Below, one piece after another: positions 1 through 12,073 of a stretch of DNA of 64,000 bases. A model generated the notes under the pieces. The model was not told where the DNA came from and made no database searches. It saw only the letters and a list, made by a program, of their open reading frames with translations. Within the stretch, counting starts at the first letter, position 1. Every line of letters begins with the position of its first letter. A program made the position numbers and the translations under genes. The DNA comes from Paramecium sonneborni. Taxonomy: Eukaryota > Ciliophora > Oligohymenophorea > Peniculida > Parameciidae. The stretch lies in contig CAJJDN010000003.1 in the NCBI GenBank assembly GCA_905182985.1, positions 866,397 through 930,396 of the forward strand. The letters run 5' to 3'.

Positions 1-91
1 ATCAAATTCTAATATTAAGTTATAAAAATTTTGGTGTATTCTTTTGTGGTAATAATGAATTATTTATACACAATGTAAAAAATTAATTAAA

Positions 92-1810
92 ATGAGTGAT
101 AGTATTGACATCAATGACATAATAACTTTGAATAGGTATTCAATAATACACATATAGAAATATTTATGGTACTTAGTAACAAAAACAAGAAACGAAAGTG
201 ATTAATAAGCCTGTAGATGATTCAACTCTAACAATAGATATAATAATATAAGGAAATTAGTATGATATTTATGAGAATAAATAAGAGCATTTTATAATCC
301 TGTATTACTTCCTTCATCATAATTGAAAGAAAATATAGAAGAAGAATCTTAGGAAGATAAACCTAATTTTTTTTAAGAAATTTAATTGTTAACAAAAATA
401 CCTGAAATAGAGTCATTTAATTTGATTTATAATAATAAGACGATTTTTAAGAATGAAGGCATATCTTATGAGGAAGCTAAAAATCTAGATAAAAGTATTT
501 GATGATTTAGAAATGATAATTTTAGTTCGAATTAAAAGAAAAGAAAGGGAATAAAAAGCTAGTGGGACTTCAATTGTAAAAGAGACGATAGCAGCAAAAA
601 AGCAATATGTTAGATTATATAAAAATCAGATTTCTAAACTATGTTTCATAGCTCCTAAAAATTTATTTTTAATTAGCCAACATTTAGGGAATAAAACTTA
701 ATGGGAGAAGCAATTAAGACTTTAAGATTTTAATGGATAGAGACCATCATTATCAATAGTCTAAGAGAAGACAACAGGAAGATTCTACATTTATGATAAT
801 AAATAAGGGAAAGTACATATTTACAGTTCAGATATGTTGATAAATGAGAATAAAGATAAACCATTAGTTTCGTTAAATTTGAATGAAGATAAGCCTAGAT
901 AGGATCCATTGTTATATTTAGTGGAATGTGAACATGAATATTAATGGAAGAGTGTATTATTTGTAATTGGAGGACATCATTTATAGAGAGGAGGAGAGAA
1001 AAAGCCATTAAAAACTATAAAAGTATTTGAAATAAAAAGAAGAGAAGTTACATTGACACCTGTATTAACAATAACAATGACAAAATCTAGAATGAATCCT
1101 ATAGTTTTTGATTTGATTAAAGATAAAGGTTTGATTTGGTAAGACAGAGATAATAGAGATAAAGAAAAAATAGATGCTGAACATAGATCAGTAGATTAAA
1201 AATATATATTTATAATGGGAGGAAATCCTTTATTGGATTATGTAAGAGAGATTGATTAAGAATTGATTGAAGCTAATTAAACTTGTGAATATATTAGTTT
1301 AAAATTAATTTTAGAACATATTGCAAGAGCTAAACTAGTACATTTATTATAATAGACTTCAATAGTTTTCAATCACTGATTAAGCCAATTTAAGTTTGAA
1401 TTTTGGGAAATTCTCTATAGTTGATACTCTTACTATAAAATATTAAAATATTGTTGCAACAGAGAAAGTTTATAATCATTTTTATAATGCTTCTGTCACT
1501 AAGATGGTAGATGATGTTTTTAAATAAAAAGTACTAATTATTTTGGGTGGAAATGCATCACAAACATTTTAAATTTAAGCAATATCATTTAAACTTAATG
1601 AAATTACTTTAATTGGTTATACTAGATAAATATCAAAGCCATCACTCATATACTCAGCCAGTAATTTAAGGTAAAAGTCTATAATATACAAGATATTTTG
1701 AAAAGAAAGTATTTTATTTTGATGATACCGATAAAAAGGATTCTCTTTAGTTACAGAATATGGAATCTAGAAGGGTTACTAAAGTGGATTGTGCTTGTTG
1801 TATAATGTGA
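92..1810 (+). CDS. Kelch/beta-propeller-like protein
   Basis: Starts MSDSIDINDI and reads to TGA at 1808 after removal of small introns at 136-157 (22 nt), 495-525 (31 nt) and 1338-1365 (28 nt), all GT...TAG. Blade-like motifs with hydrophobic-GG recur: LFVIGGHH, YIFIMGGNPL and VLIILGGNAS, as in kelch or galactose-oxidase-type propellers that act as protein-interaction scaffolds. A frame change at about 292 would be cured by one extra T in a T run (then QEHFYNPVLLP), and another unresolved change lies near 1640-1660. No catalytic motif is visible. The kelch call is from motif spacing only; partner and location are unknown. The gene is convergent with nothing and is followed by NFU on the same strand 61 bases later. 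Confidence 0.6.
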
Positions 1811-1871
1811 ATATTAAGTTGGAATAAATGTGAATATATAAAGAGCAAATTTTAACTTTATTATTAATACA

Positions 1872-2517
1872 ATGTTAAAATTTAAAAATTTATACAAATT
1901 ATTAATATAGGTAAAGCGAACTCCAAACCCAAATTTTCTAAAATTCATTCCAAATGGTAAATTAGTAATGCAAAATGGAACTTACGATTTCTCAAGAGCA
2001 AAAGAGGCTTAATGTTCACCTCTTGCTTAAAATCTATTTAAAATAGAGGGAGTGACAAGAGTGTTTTATGGTAGGGATTATATATCAATATCTAAAAATT
2101 AAGATAGTAAATGGGATGATTTGTAACCTAAGATTTTTGAATTGATTACTGAATAATATAAATAGAATGAAGATGGTTCTGAAAAATAATTAATTTTTGA
2201 TGGTTTTTCATAAGGTTAAGACACAATAATAAATGAAGAGGATAGTGAAGTTAATTTTAATGTAATATTAGGCTGTTTAAATGATTAAAGAGATTATTGA
2301 TAGTAGAATTAGACCAACAGTTTAAGAGGATGGAGGAGATATTGTATTTAGAAATTTTGATGAATAGAATGGAATTGTTTATTTATATATGAAAGGATCT
2401 TGTGCTGGATGTCCATCTTCAGGAATTACTTTAAAAAATGGAATTGAAAAGATGCTATGTCATTATATAGTGGAAGTTAAATAAGTAATTGCAGAAGATT
2501 ATGTAGGATGTGATTGA
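1872..2517 (+). CDS. NFU1: NFU1-type iron-sulfur cluster scaffold protein
   Basis: NFU proteins hold and deliver Fe-S clusters in mitochondria. The start [13 protein letters not shown] is hydrophobic and basic, as expected of a mitochondrial presequence. It is followed by the NFU N-terminal domain ([17 protein letters not shown], then FSRAKEAQCSPLAQNLFKI and [14 protein letters not shown]). After a 22-nt GT...TAG intron at 2250-2271, the C-terminal NifU domain reads [20 protein letters not shown] and carries the cluster-binding Cys-x-x-Cys in [16 protein letters not shown]. Removing the intron restores the AVQMIKE junction exactly, which fixes both the intron and the genetic code (TAA and TAG as Gln). 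About 207 residues, normal for the family. The start is the first ATG in frame; the TTLL gene converges from the right, with 23 bases between the stops. Confidence 0.93.
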
Positions 2518-2540
2518 GTATAAAATTAAGGTTATTTGAA

Positions 2541-3131
2541 TCAATCATCATCTGATTGATATTCTTCTTCTTCTTCATTCATTTCATCTATTTAATCATC
2601 ATTTAATTAATTGCTATATAAAATTTTTAATTCTTATGCATCTTCTCTTTCATCAAAAATCAATTAGAATCTATTATTCTCTAACATATTATCATAAAAT
2701 AATAAATGTTTTTTATTTGGTGGCCATGTAGATTATTCAGGAGGAGGTATTAATGTATCTATAGATAATCTAAAATTATTTTATATTTATATAATACCTT
2801 AATGCATTTTCAACCATTGCTGGAATTATTCTACCTAATAAAGGAGAACTTAACTCTAAACAAGGATTTGTATTTATTTCTATTAAATATGGCTAGAATT
2901 TGTCATCAATCATAAAATCTAATCCAAAAATTTCAAAGTTGTAATTTCTCTTATATGGTTCTATTTTATTATATACAGATTTAATAGCATTCTAAGTGAT
3001 CATTTTTAACTAAGGATATAAATCCTTATAGAAATTCAAATGATCATTACTATGCCATTTATCCAAATATCTTTAAAATTCTGCAAATGATAATTTATTC
3101 CCATTTTCATACTTTCCATAAGCATCACTAT
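2541..3131 (-). CDS. TTLL 3' end, truncated duplicate copy
   Basis: Same sequence as 3849-4439, cut by the N at 3132. It encodes the C-terminal part of the TTLL protein described at 3849-6340, including FEIFGLDFMIDD and LIEINTNPCLE and the acidic tail. It is an assembly duplicate rather than a second gene. Confidence 0.85.
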
Positions 3132-3132
3132 N

Positions 3133-4439
3133 TAAATGTGAATATATAAAGAGCAAATTTTAACTTTATTATTAATACAATGTTAAAATTTAAAAATTTA
3201 TACAAATTATTAATATAGGTAAAGCGAACTCCAAACCCAAATTTTCTAAAATTCATTCCAAATGGTAAATTAGTAATGCAAAATGGAACTTACGATTTCT
3301 CAAGAGCAAAAGAGGCTTAATGTTCACCTCTTGCTTAAAATCTATTTAAAATAGAGGGAGTGACAAGAGTGTTTTATGGTAGGGATTATATATCAATATC
3401 TAAAAATTAAGATAGTAAATGGGATGATTTGTAACCTAAGATTTTTGAATTGATTACTGAATAATATAAATAGAATGAAGATGGTTCTGAAAAATAATTA
3501 ATTTTTGATGGTTTTTCATAAGGTTAAGACACAATAATAAATGAAGAGGATAGTGAAGTTAATTTTAATGTAATATTAGGCTGTTTAAATGATTAAAGAG
3601 ATTATTGATAGTAGAATTAGACCAACAGTTTAAGAGGATGGAGGAGATATTGTATTTAGAAATTTTGATGAATAGAATGGAATTGTTTATTTATATATGA
3701 AAGGATCTTGTGCTGGATGTCCATCTTCAGGAATTACTTTAAAAAATGGAATTGAAAAGATGCTATGTCATTATATAGTGGAAGTTAAATAAGTAATTGC
3801 AGAAGATTATGTAGGATGTGATTGAGTATAAAATTAAGGTTATTTGAATCAATCATCATCTGATTGATATTCTTCTTCTTCTTCATTCATTTCATCTATT
3901 TAATCATCATTTAATTAATTGCTATATAAAATTTTTAATTCTTATGCATCTTCTCTTTCATCAAAAATCAATTAGAATCTATTATTCTCTAACATATTAT
4001 CATAAAATAATAAATGTTTTTTATTTGGTGGCCATGTAGATTATTCAGGAGGAGGTATTAATGTATCTATAGATAATCTAAAATTATTTTATATTTATAT
4101 AATACCTTAATGCATTTTCAACCATTGCTGGAATTATTCTACCTAATAAAGGAGAACTTAACTCTAAACAAGGATTTGTATTTATTTCTATTAAATATGG
4201 CTAGAATTTGTCATCAATCATAAAATCTAATCCAAAAATTTCAAAGTTGTAATTTCTCTTATATGGTTCTATTTTATTATATACAGATTTAATAGCATTC
4301 TAAGTGATCATTTTTAACTAAGGATATAAATCCTTATAGAAATTCAAATGATCATTACTATGCCATTTATCCAAATATCTTTAAAATTCTGCAAATGATA
4401 ATTTATTCCCATTTTCATACTTTCCATAAGCATCACTAT
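3133..4439. repeat. Second copy of exact 1,307-bp duplication
   Basis: Partner of 1825-3131. This copy continues without a break into the rest of TTLL at 4440, so it is the one in correct context on the right-hand side, while the first copy is in correct context on the left. Confidence 0.9.
3180..3825 (+). CDS. NFU1: NFU1-type scaffold protein, duplicate copy
   Basis: Exact duplicate of the gene at 1872-2517, shifted by 1,308 bases, including the 22-nt intron (here 3558-3579). It should be counted once: see the entry for the first copy. Confidence 0.88.
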
Positions 4440-6340
4440 ATTTTTATATTGCATCATTAGTTAAATGCACATATTAATTACTCACATCTTTTATATCAAA
4501 TTCTTCACTTGAAGTTCTGATGTAACCTTCTTCATACCAATATGCCCTGATTATATTATTCAATTAAGTTATCATAAAGTAACATCTTATATCAAACTTT
4601 CTTTTATTATATAAAAATGGTTTTTCAATATATTTTTGTATCAAATATGTAAAAGGCTTGCCATTAGAATGTATTTGTTTTTTACTTACAATTTTATTTA
4701 TTTCAGCCAAACTTTAACAAACAATTATTCCATTTCCTCTATTGGTAAATTCTCCTGGCTTGACAATCCAAATATTGTTTCCCTTCCTTATAAATATATC
4801 TAGAATACTTCTAATTATAATATTCTACAAACTATTAATATTATTTGTCTTTCACTCCAGATACATGGAATGTTATAGGTAAATGAAGAAATAACTCTTG
4901 TTTTGTTAATTCATAATATTTCTTCATATTATGAAACATAGCTTTCTTATTACCTAAATGATAATTTCTTTCTATATGATTGTGAATCTAAATAATTTAA
5001 TTTATTTTTAAATACTTTATTAACATTCTCAATCAATTTTAAATCTTTCTTTTCTACATATCTTAAAAAACTTTAAATTGATTTTTCCATTGATTTTAAT
5101 TCATCCAAATCTTATCCTATAATTAATTTTTATAATGGATCATCATATTGTCCAAACTTTTAATTTCGTTTAACATTCTTTGGTGATTGTTTTCTTCTTG
5201 TCTTTTTTAACTCTGCAGACGTTTAAGATAAAGATTTCTATCTTGAAATAAATGGATCTTTACTCCATTATTGGAGAGTCATAAATTATGGAACTTTAAT
5301 CTATGTCCATATAAAATTTAATTCCTTATTATCAGCTTCTTAATTTAAATTCCACCACCATCTAGATTTAAATAATTCTTTTATTAATAAACTATTATTT
5401 CCTTTTCCTACTTTAAATTTTAATTCATGAATAGATTCTGATGGCTATACATAGAAATTACTTTATGTAGAAACTATAAATATCAAATAATGATAGCTAA
5501 GTAATTTCATTTAAAAAAGCTGTTCCCTACTTAATGATGAATAATCTGTCAATGAAAATTTAAAATTATTATTTGTCTTCATATATTATTAAGATATATT
5601 CTTCATTTTATTCTAAGGTGATTAATGTCTCTTCTTTTAAACTGAACGACTTTACAATTCTCTTCTTTCTGCAAATGATTTTGATGTCTCTCTCTCTTTT
5701 TCTTAAGACATAGCTTTACTTCTAATTGATTGTTATTCTTATAATTTGAATGTCTTTATTTGCATACCCATAATTCTCATATGATTTGCATGTGATACTT
5801 CATCTACTTTCTATTACATTCCGCCTAATATATTTTATAAAATTGTTTTAGTCTTATCAATTTCTAATAAATTCTTTATCTTTGAATTTGATTTTCTTAA
5901 TTCATTTACATATACTTTTCTTTCCTCAACTAAATCATCATTACTTGTTTATAATTTATTCTATAACTATTAAAATTTATCTATCTTCTATAAAATCAGT
6001 TCTTCTTACTTAATATCTGATAATACTAAACTCAAAGTACCATCTTTTAATTTTGATGATCTTCTCAATGCTTAAGATTAAGTATAAATTTTTTACATTC
6101 TAACTATTATTTTTTTATTGTTTATAAAGCTCTTGGTAAAGATATCTACCTTGGTTCATTTGACCTTTATTTTAATGGTATGTGTTATATAACGATTCTT
6201 TATTATTTGTTTCTTTAGAGTTAATTATACTTATAGCATGATCTTGCTACAAATGCAGTCATAGGATGGATTGTAGTTGGATTAAATAGACATTATATTT
6301 AAGGTGTCTTTGGAAATATTGTTAAATCCTCTCGCTACAT
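3849..6340 (-). CDS. Tubulin tyrosine ligase-like (TTLL) amino-acid ligase
   Basis: TTLL enzymes use ATP to add glutamate or glycine side chains (or tyrosine) to tubulin, chiefly in cilia. The ATP-grasp core is clear: NIWIVKPGEFTNRGNGI, then FLYNKRKFDIRCYFMI, YVHLTNDAIQKYS, FEIFGLDFMIDD and LIEINTNPCLE, ending in an acidic EEEEEYQSDDD tail. The N-terminal half (from MQREDLTIFPKTPQIQ, cat at 6338-6340) is basic and coiled. A 28-nt intron lies at 4078-4105 (TAG) and a 26-nt one at 6071-6096 ends in AAG; a further frame change near 4790-4860 is unresolved. About 800 residues. Whether it glutamylates or glycylates cannot be told from the motifs. The ciliate context and a cytosolic carboxypeptidase at 55.8 kb in the same window fit a tubulin-code role. 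Confidence 0.88.
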
Positions 6341-6379
6341 TATTAAAACAGCAATTTATTTATATAATAAATAAATATT

Positions 6380-7090
6380 TCACAATTTAATCTTTACTCC
6401 AATTTTCATAATAATCTTAATCAAATAATTAGCAATAATTTTAAAACTATTCTTATCAAATAAAAATGCATTATAAAAATATAATTTATTATGGATAAAT
6501 GTTTATTATAGGAGCTAATAGAGAACTATTTTTACATTTATGTCTTTATTCAAATATTTTAAAATCTAATCATTATAAAATTGTGATTGCTAAGCTATGA
6601 GCTATAATGTGAGGTCTAATCAATTTATCATTAATTTTAATATAAGCATAGTGACTCCTTATGATATCTTCTAAATAAATAAAGAATCTACTGGATTATT
6701 ATTAATATAGCTATAGTTTTGAATTTGATTATTATTTTTACAATTTTACAGTGTATTCTTGAAATAAGGATCAATTTTTAATACTTAATGATAAAACATC
6801 TGAGTTAAATCAAGATAGAAAAGGACAATTTTTTTATTTTCATTGAATTTTCTTTTTAAATTTTTAGATTTTGATTATTCTCCAAAATGTAAATCTTTCT
6901 TTAGGAAATCCTTCTAAATGAATTAATGATATGTGACATCTTATGTCAGAATAAATTTATAGTTGTTATATAATAATTCAATGTTTTATATTGGTTCTTT
7001 ACTGTGTAGTTATAATAAAAATAATTTCGATTTAAAAAAAAATGTAATAATAATTTGTAAATAATAATTAAAATTGGAATTAAATAATAA
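6380..7090 (-). CDS. Unassigned open frames between TTLL and ABCA genes
   Basis: Between the TTLL start and the ABCA stop two minus-strand frames stay open for 100 or more codons. One, ending at the stop 6620-6622, includes KKIVLFYLDLTQMFYHQ and NNNPVDSLFIQKISQG and has no ATG near its beginning. The next segment down to 6380 continues in frame after that TGA (KYLNKDINVKIVLYQLL). The region is partly duplicated at 7674-8204. No family is recognised. It may be a small gene with unplaced introns or chance open frame in AT-rich DNA. Confidence 0.25.
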
Positions 7091-7672
7091 ATCACCAGAA
7101 AATGAAGAACAAACCCATCACTGTTCGAAGTCCACACCCAAAATGAAGATCTTCTAAAAAATTTGAATTAAAAAATATATTAGGTTTTAAGACCATCATC
7201 TATTAAGAGGCAAAATATTCAAAGGTTTCTTCTAGGTTTGGTTAATAGATATTGAAATCTGTAATTAATTAATATTTTTATTTGAGCTCTAATTACAAAA
7301 ATGAGAATAGACTAGACAATTTGAATTATTAAGCCGGTATCATATATGATAAAAAACTATTAAAATATAATACATATTTACTTTTCTCTTGCATCAAAGA
7401 TTGGTTAGATCGTAAATTAAAATTATTATAATGTCTAGCAAATAACAGCATGAGCTTATTCTCTACTTCCAATTTAACATCTTACACTAAATCTAGCAAG
7501 ATTTCCAAGTTATTCTTTCAATTCATTAATTGTCCCTTAAGCAATAATAACTCCATTAATAAATATTCCAATTTTATTGCAAATAGTTTAAACATCTTAA
7601 ATGGATTAAGATGTAAGTAGAATAGCAGCTTCATTATTAATAGCAGTTTATTAAATAATTTAAGAAAATTTT
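6560..7672. repeat. First copy of exact 1,113-bp duplication flanking single N
   Basis: Identical to 7674-8786, separated by one N at 7673. It carries the 3' end of the ABCA gene and the unassigned frames downstream. Interpreted as an unmerged contig overlap. Confidence 0.9.
7092..7672 (-). CDS. ABCA transporter 3' end, truncated duplicate copy
   Basis: Duplicate of 8206-8786. It encodes the C-terminal end of the second nucleotide-binding domain and tail (AILLTSQSIQDVQTICNKIG, NLEETFEYFA), with the 25-nt intron here at 7357-7381. It stops at 7092-7094. Assembly duplicate, not an independent gene. Confidence 0.85.
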
Positions 7673-7673
7673 N

Positions 7674-8786
7674 TAAAATCTAATCATTATAAAATTGTGA
7701 TTGCTAAGCTATGAGCTATAATGTGAGGTCTAATCAATTTATCATTAATTTTAATATAAGCATAGTGACTCCTTATGATATCTTCTAAATAAATAAAGAA
7801 TCTACTGGATTATTATTAATATAGCTATAGTTTTGAATTTGATTATTATTTTTACAATTTTACAGTGTATTCTTGAAATAAGGATCAATTTTTAATACTT
7901 AATGATAAAACATCTGAGTTAAATCAAGATAGAAAAGGACAATTTTTTTATTTTCATTGAATTTTCTTTTTAAATTTTTAGATTTTGATTATTCTCCAAA
8001 ATGTAAATCTTTCTTTAGGAAATCCTTCTAAATGAATTAATGATATGTGACATCTTATGTCAGAATAAATTTATAGTTGTTATATAATAATTCAATGTTT
8101 TATATTGGTTCTTTACTGTGTAGTTATAATAAAAATAATTTCGATTTAAAAAAAAATGTAATAATAATTTGTAAATAATAATTAAAATTGGAATTAAATA
8201 ATAAATCACCAGAAAATGAAGAACAAACCCATCACTGTTCGAAGTCCACACCCAAAATGAAGATCTTCTAAAAAATTTGAATTAAAAAATATATTAGGTT
8301 TTAAGACCATCATCTATTAAGAGGCAAAATATTCAAAGGTTTCTTCTAGGTTTGGTTAATAGATATTGAAATCTGTAATTAATTAATATTTTTATTTGAG
8401 CTCTAATTACAAAAATGAGAATAGACTAGACAATTTGAATTATTAAGCCGGTATCATATATGATAAAAAACTATTAAAATATAATACATATTTACTTTTC
8501 TCTTGCATCAAAGATTGGTTAGATCGTAAATTAAAATTATTATAATGTCTAGCAAATAACAGCATGAGCTTATTCTCTACTTCCAATTTAACATCTTACA
8601 CTAAATCTAGCAAGATTTCCAAGTTATTCTTTCAATTCATTAATTGTCCCTTAAGCAATAATAACTCCATTAATAAATATTCCAATTTTATTGCAAATAG
8701 TTTAAACATCTTAAATGGATTAAGATGTAAGTAGAATAGCAGCTTCATTATTAATAGCAGTTTATTAAATAATTTAAGAAAATTTT
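7674..8786. repeat. Second copy of exact 1,113-bp duplication
   Basis: Partner of 6560-7672. This copy runs on without a break into the rest of the ABCA gene at 8787. Confidence 0.9.
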
Positions 8787-11700
8787 CTTTTTGATTTTGA
8801 ATCTAATCCTTAAAATGCTTCATCTAAAAACAATCTATTAGATCCTCCAATTAAAGCCAACCCTAGATAAAGCTTCTTAGATTCTATTTCATTCAAATAT
8901 TGTATTTGTTTTTATCGAATTTCAAAAATATCAAAAGCTCTTAAAAATATTTCAATACATTAATGAAGATTTTATTATCCTTTAATTTTACCAAAGAATT
9001 CTAATATTTATTATACAGTAAATTTAGATTTAAATATTGAAAATTAAGGCATTATTCCAATTTAATTATTTTAATCTCTTATTCTAATGTTTCCATTAAA
9101 AGGCTAATTATATTTATTGATTAAATTAATGAATTCAGATTTTCCTGCATTTTTAGGTCCCACTAATCCAAAAATTTCTTATTTGTTAATCTACATTGTT
9201 ATCTTTTATTAGGTTGTTATATATCCATATTTCCATTATACATCTTTTATATCAACAATAGCATTTGTATCATGCATTTCTTATTCAATTTTTTTAAACT
9301 TCTTCTATTCTTAAGAAATTAAAATTAAGAAATATAAACCTCCACCAAGTAATAAAAAGAATAAGCAAGACCAATATCCAAAAATAGCATAATTTAATAA
9401 ACTTGGACTCATTCCAAACCCTATAAAGCAAGCCATGTAGGGTGAAATTATCATTAATAACATTGCTATAAGAGATAAACTTGCAGATTATCCTGGTTAA
9501 ATGAAAATTACTATAAACACCAAAAATAACGTATAAAAAACAAATAAACTTAAAAAAGATATTCCAACACTTACAGATTTTTTTTAATTGCTGTGCATTA
9601 AAAAATTGGAATGACAACTTAAACTAAATCCAAAAATAGTTATTAACAATATTACACTAAAGTAATAAAATGCAAAATGGCCAACATTATAAATCCATAA
9701 TAAACTTGCAGTAAAAACACCTTCAAAAAATGAAATTATTAAATCTCCTAATAAACTACCTATCCAATATGTTCGAATAGAAACACCATTAGCTAAAAGA
9801 AACTATTTCATTTAAGTATTCTTATCCTCAAATTCATAATCAGTAAATAAAATGCATGTTATTGCCTTTATTCCTAAATAAAATAATACAAATCGAAAAG
9901 ATGAAAACATGCCAAACATCACAGCTAATGTAATCAAAAAATACAATAACATATATTTAAATTATTTCTCTTTTTCAGTTAGTAACATTATTTTTCTCAT
10001 CATCAAACTTTTAATTTACTATGAGATTTAAATCTAGGGTTATTATTAAAATATTGTTTAAGTATTCAAATCAAGATTTTCTTAGCTTTCTGTCTAATCC
10101 ATTGTCTTATAAATATCTTCTAAACAATTTTACTTTAATTGAAAAACGCACTTTGAATTCTGCTCCAAATAATAGAATATTTAATGAAATTAATCGATTT
10201 TATTTGTTGGTAAAACACAAAAAAGAGTTTTTGGATTACGTTAGATTGCTTAAATAAAACTATCAATTTATTATAGTTGTTATTGAATCTTTGGTTTTTC
10301 AATTATCAATTAGTTTTCATCTGTAAATTCCATAATCAAATTATAACCTATTCCAAAATTATTTTTGATAAAGTCCGGAGTACCTTATGCCACTATTTTA
10401 CCATTTATTAAGATTCCAATTCTATTAGCTAACATTTCAGCTTCCTCAAAAAGCAAGCTAGTAAAGATTATTGTTCTATTTAATCGAATTTATCTAATGA
10501 TTTACAAAATCTATTATCTTCCAACAGAATCCAAGTCTTAACTTGGTTCATCATAAAATAATACTAAAGGATTTCCAATTAAAGAAATAGCTAATTATAA
10601 TTTTTTAGAATTTAAATTATTTAATTAACGAGCTTTTAAATTGGTTTCTCCAATTAATTAACAGATATTTAATATATCATTAATTTATCCTTCTAATTCG
10701 ACTTTAGATATCCCTTTTGTAATTCCATATAATTAAAGATGTTCTAAAACAGTTAAATCACTATATAAAATATCCTTTTACAAACATAGACCAATTTATT
10801 TTTATCCATTTTTATCAATCTCTTATCCGAATATTTTTACAGTTCCAGAAGTTTTTTAAGTGAATCCTTAAAGTATGCTTATCAATGATGTCTTACCTGA
10901 ACCTTTAGCTCCAAGTAAACAATATGTCTCATTTTAATAAACATCCAAATTTACAGTTTTAATAATAGGTTAATCCCTAATTTAATAACTTAGATTTTCT
11001 ATCTTAATTATTGATTAACCCTAAATTTCAAAATCTTATTAATATATATTTAAAAATGGTCTCTATAGTTATTAATTTGGATTCCCTGTATTTGTATCAC
11101 ATGATTCCTCTTCAAGTTAAATATGTATTTGATCTTATTTTTTGCATTTATTACAAATTCTTGTCTTTAAAATTTTCTAAATTTAATCAAAATAGACAAA
11201 ACAAATGAAGTAGATAATAATTTAGAAAAATAAAAATAGAAAATATGATGTTTAACTCAAACATGCTGATGGTTCATTGAAAATCCAATTTTAGCTGAAT
11301 AGAAGCATTTAAAATGCTGATTAAGGCAAAAAAATAGCAGGTAATTAACCAAAAAATGAATATTCAGCATATGGATAAAAGTTAACATATGATGCAAATG
11401 AAAATATGAGATTTAAAAGGCTTAAAATTTCACTAGCTTTAAGTGGATTTGAGAAAAAAATACTTAAAAAGAGCATGAAAGCTGATATTGCAATAGTGTA
11501 CATAATATCTCCTTAAATAAAAATATAAACATTGACTGATGCTAAGCCTGCTGTATTTAATCTCATTATAAAGAAAGGAACAAAGAATATGACTGAAATA
11601 ATAAAAGTTAATGTAACAGTAGTAATAATCCAAGAAGCATAATATGAAATTGGGTTTAAACCCTATTATAATTAAATATCTTTCGATTTATTAGATCTCT

Positions 11701-11905
11701 CTTTTACAATTAATTGAATAGTTTCCCTGAGAACACCATTGCTGTTTAAACAAATAAAGATTGGTAGTAAATATACTATTAGATAATCTTATATTAAGCA
11801 ACACACCATTATGCATAGAATTGGAATATAAAGATTAAGCCAAAATGTTTTTGATCTAAAATGCAAGATGAAATTCTTGCCTATTTAAGTTGATAACTAA
11901 TTCAT
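8206..11905 (-). CDS. ABCA-type full-length ABC transporter with degenerate signature motifs
   Basis: ABCA proteins move lipids across membranes using ATP. About 1,220 residues are read with a single 25-nt intron (8471-8495). Order: N-terminal TM block starting MNQLSTQIGKNFILHFRSKT (YIPILCIMVCCL, then ERSNKSKD and further TM helices to about residue 290); NBD1 with Walker A GAKGSGKTS and Walker B LVLFYDEPSQDLD; a second TM block; NBD2 with Walker A GPKNAGKSE and Walker B RLFLDEAFQGLD; a C-terminal IYQPNLEETFEYFA, typical of ABCA ends. Where LSGGQ should stand the two NBDs have LNNLNSKKLQLA and LNEIESKKLYLG, so both signatures are altered. There is no large extracellular loop between TM1 and TM2, so it is short for the family. 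The start is the first ATG; the stop is 113 codons after the NBD2 end. Upstream neighbour is a DEAD helicase on the same strand, 168 bases away. Confidence 0.9.
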
Positions 11906-12073
11906 TCTAATGAAGACTTTAAATTTATTTATATTTATATTAAAAATTTTAACACCATATAGAATTCATTTACATATAGATGTGTTTTATATATAAATAT
12001 ATTTAATATTCACAACTAGACCTAAAGAATAATTAATATTTATAATGTACATGATTAAATATATACAAAATTA

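Larger units (their letters stand above)
1825..3131. repeat. First copy of exact 1,307-bp duplication flanking single N
   Basis: Identical base for base, as far as I can read, to 3133-4439; the two copies are separated only by one N at 3132. It holds a full NFU gene and the 3' end of TTLL. Most likely two contig ends that overlap but were not merged, so one copy should be discarded. Confidence 0.9.

Noticed and set aside
1825..4439. Recent tandem duplication of NFU
   Set aside because: The copies are exactly identical, meet at a single N, and cut TTLL arbitrarily, as do five other pairs; assembly overlap explains all of them.
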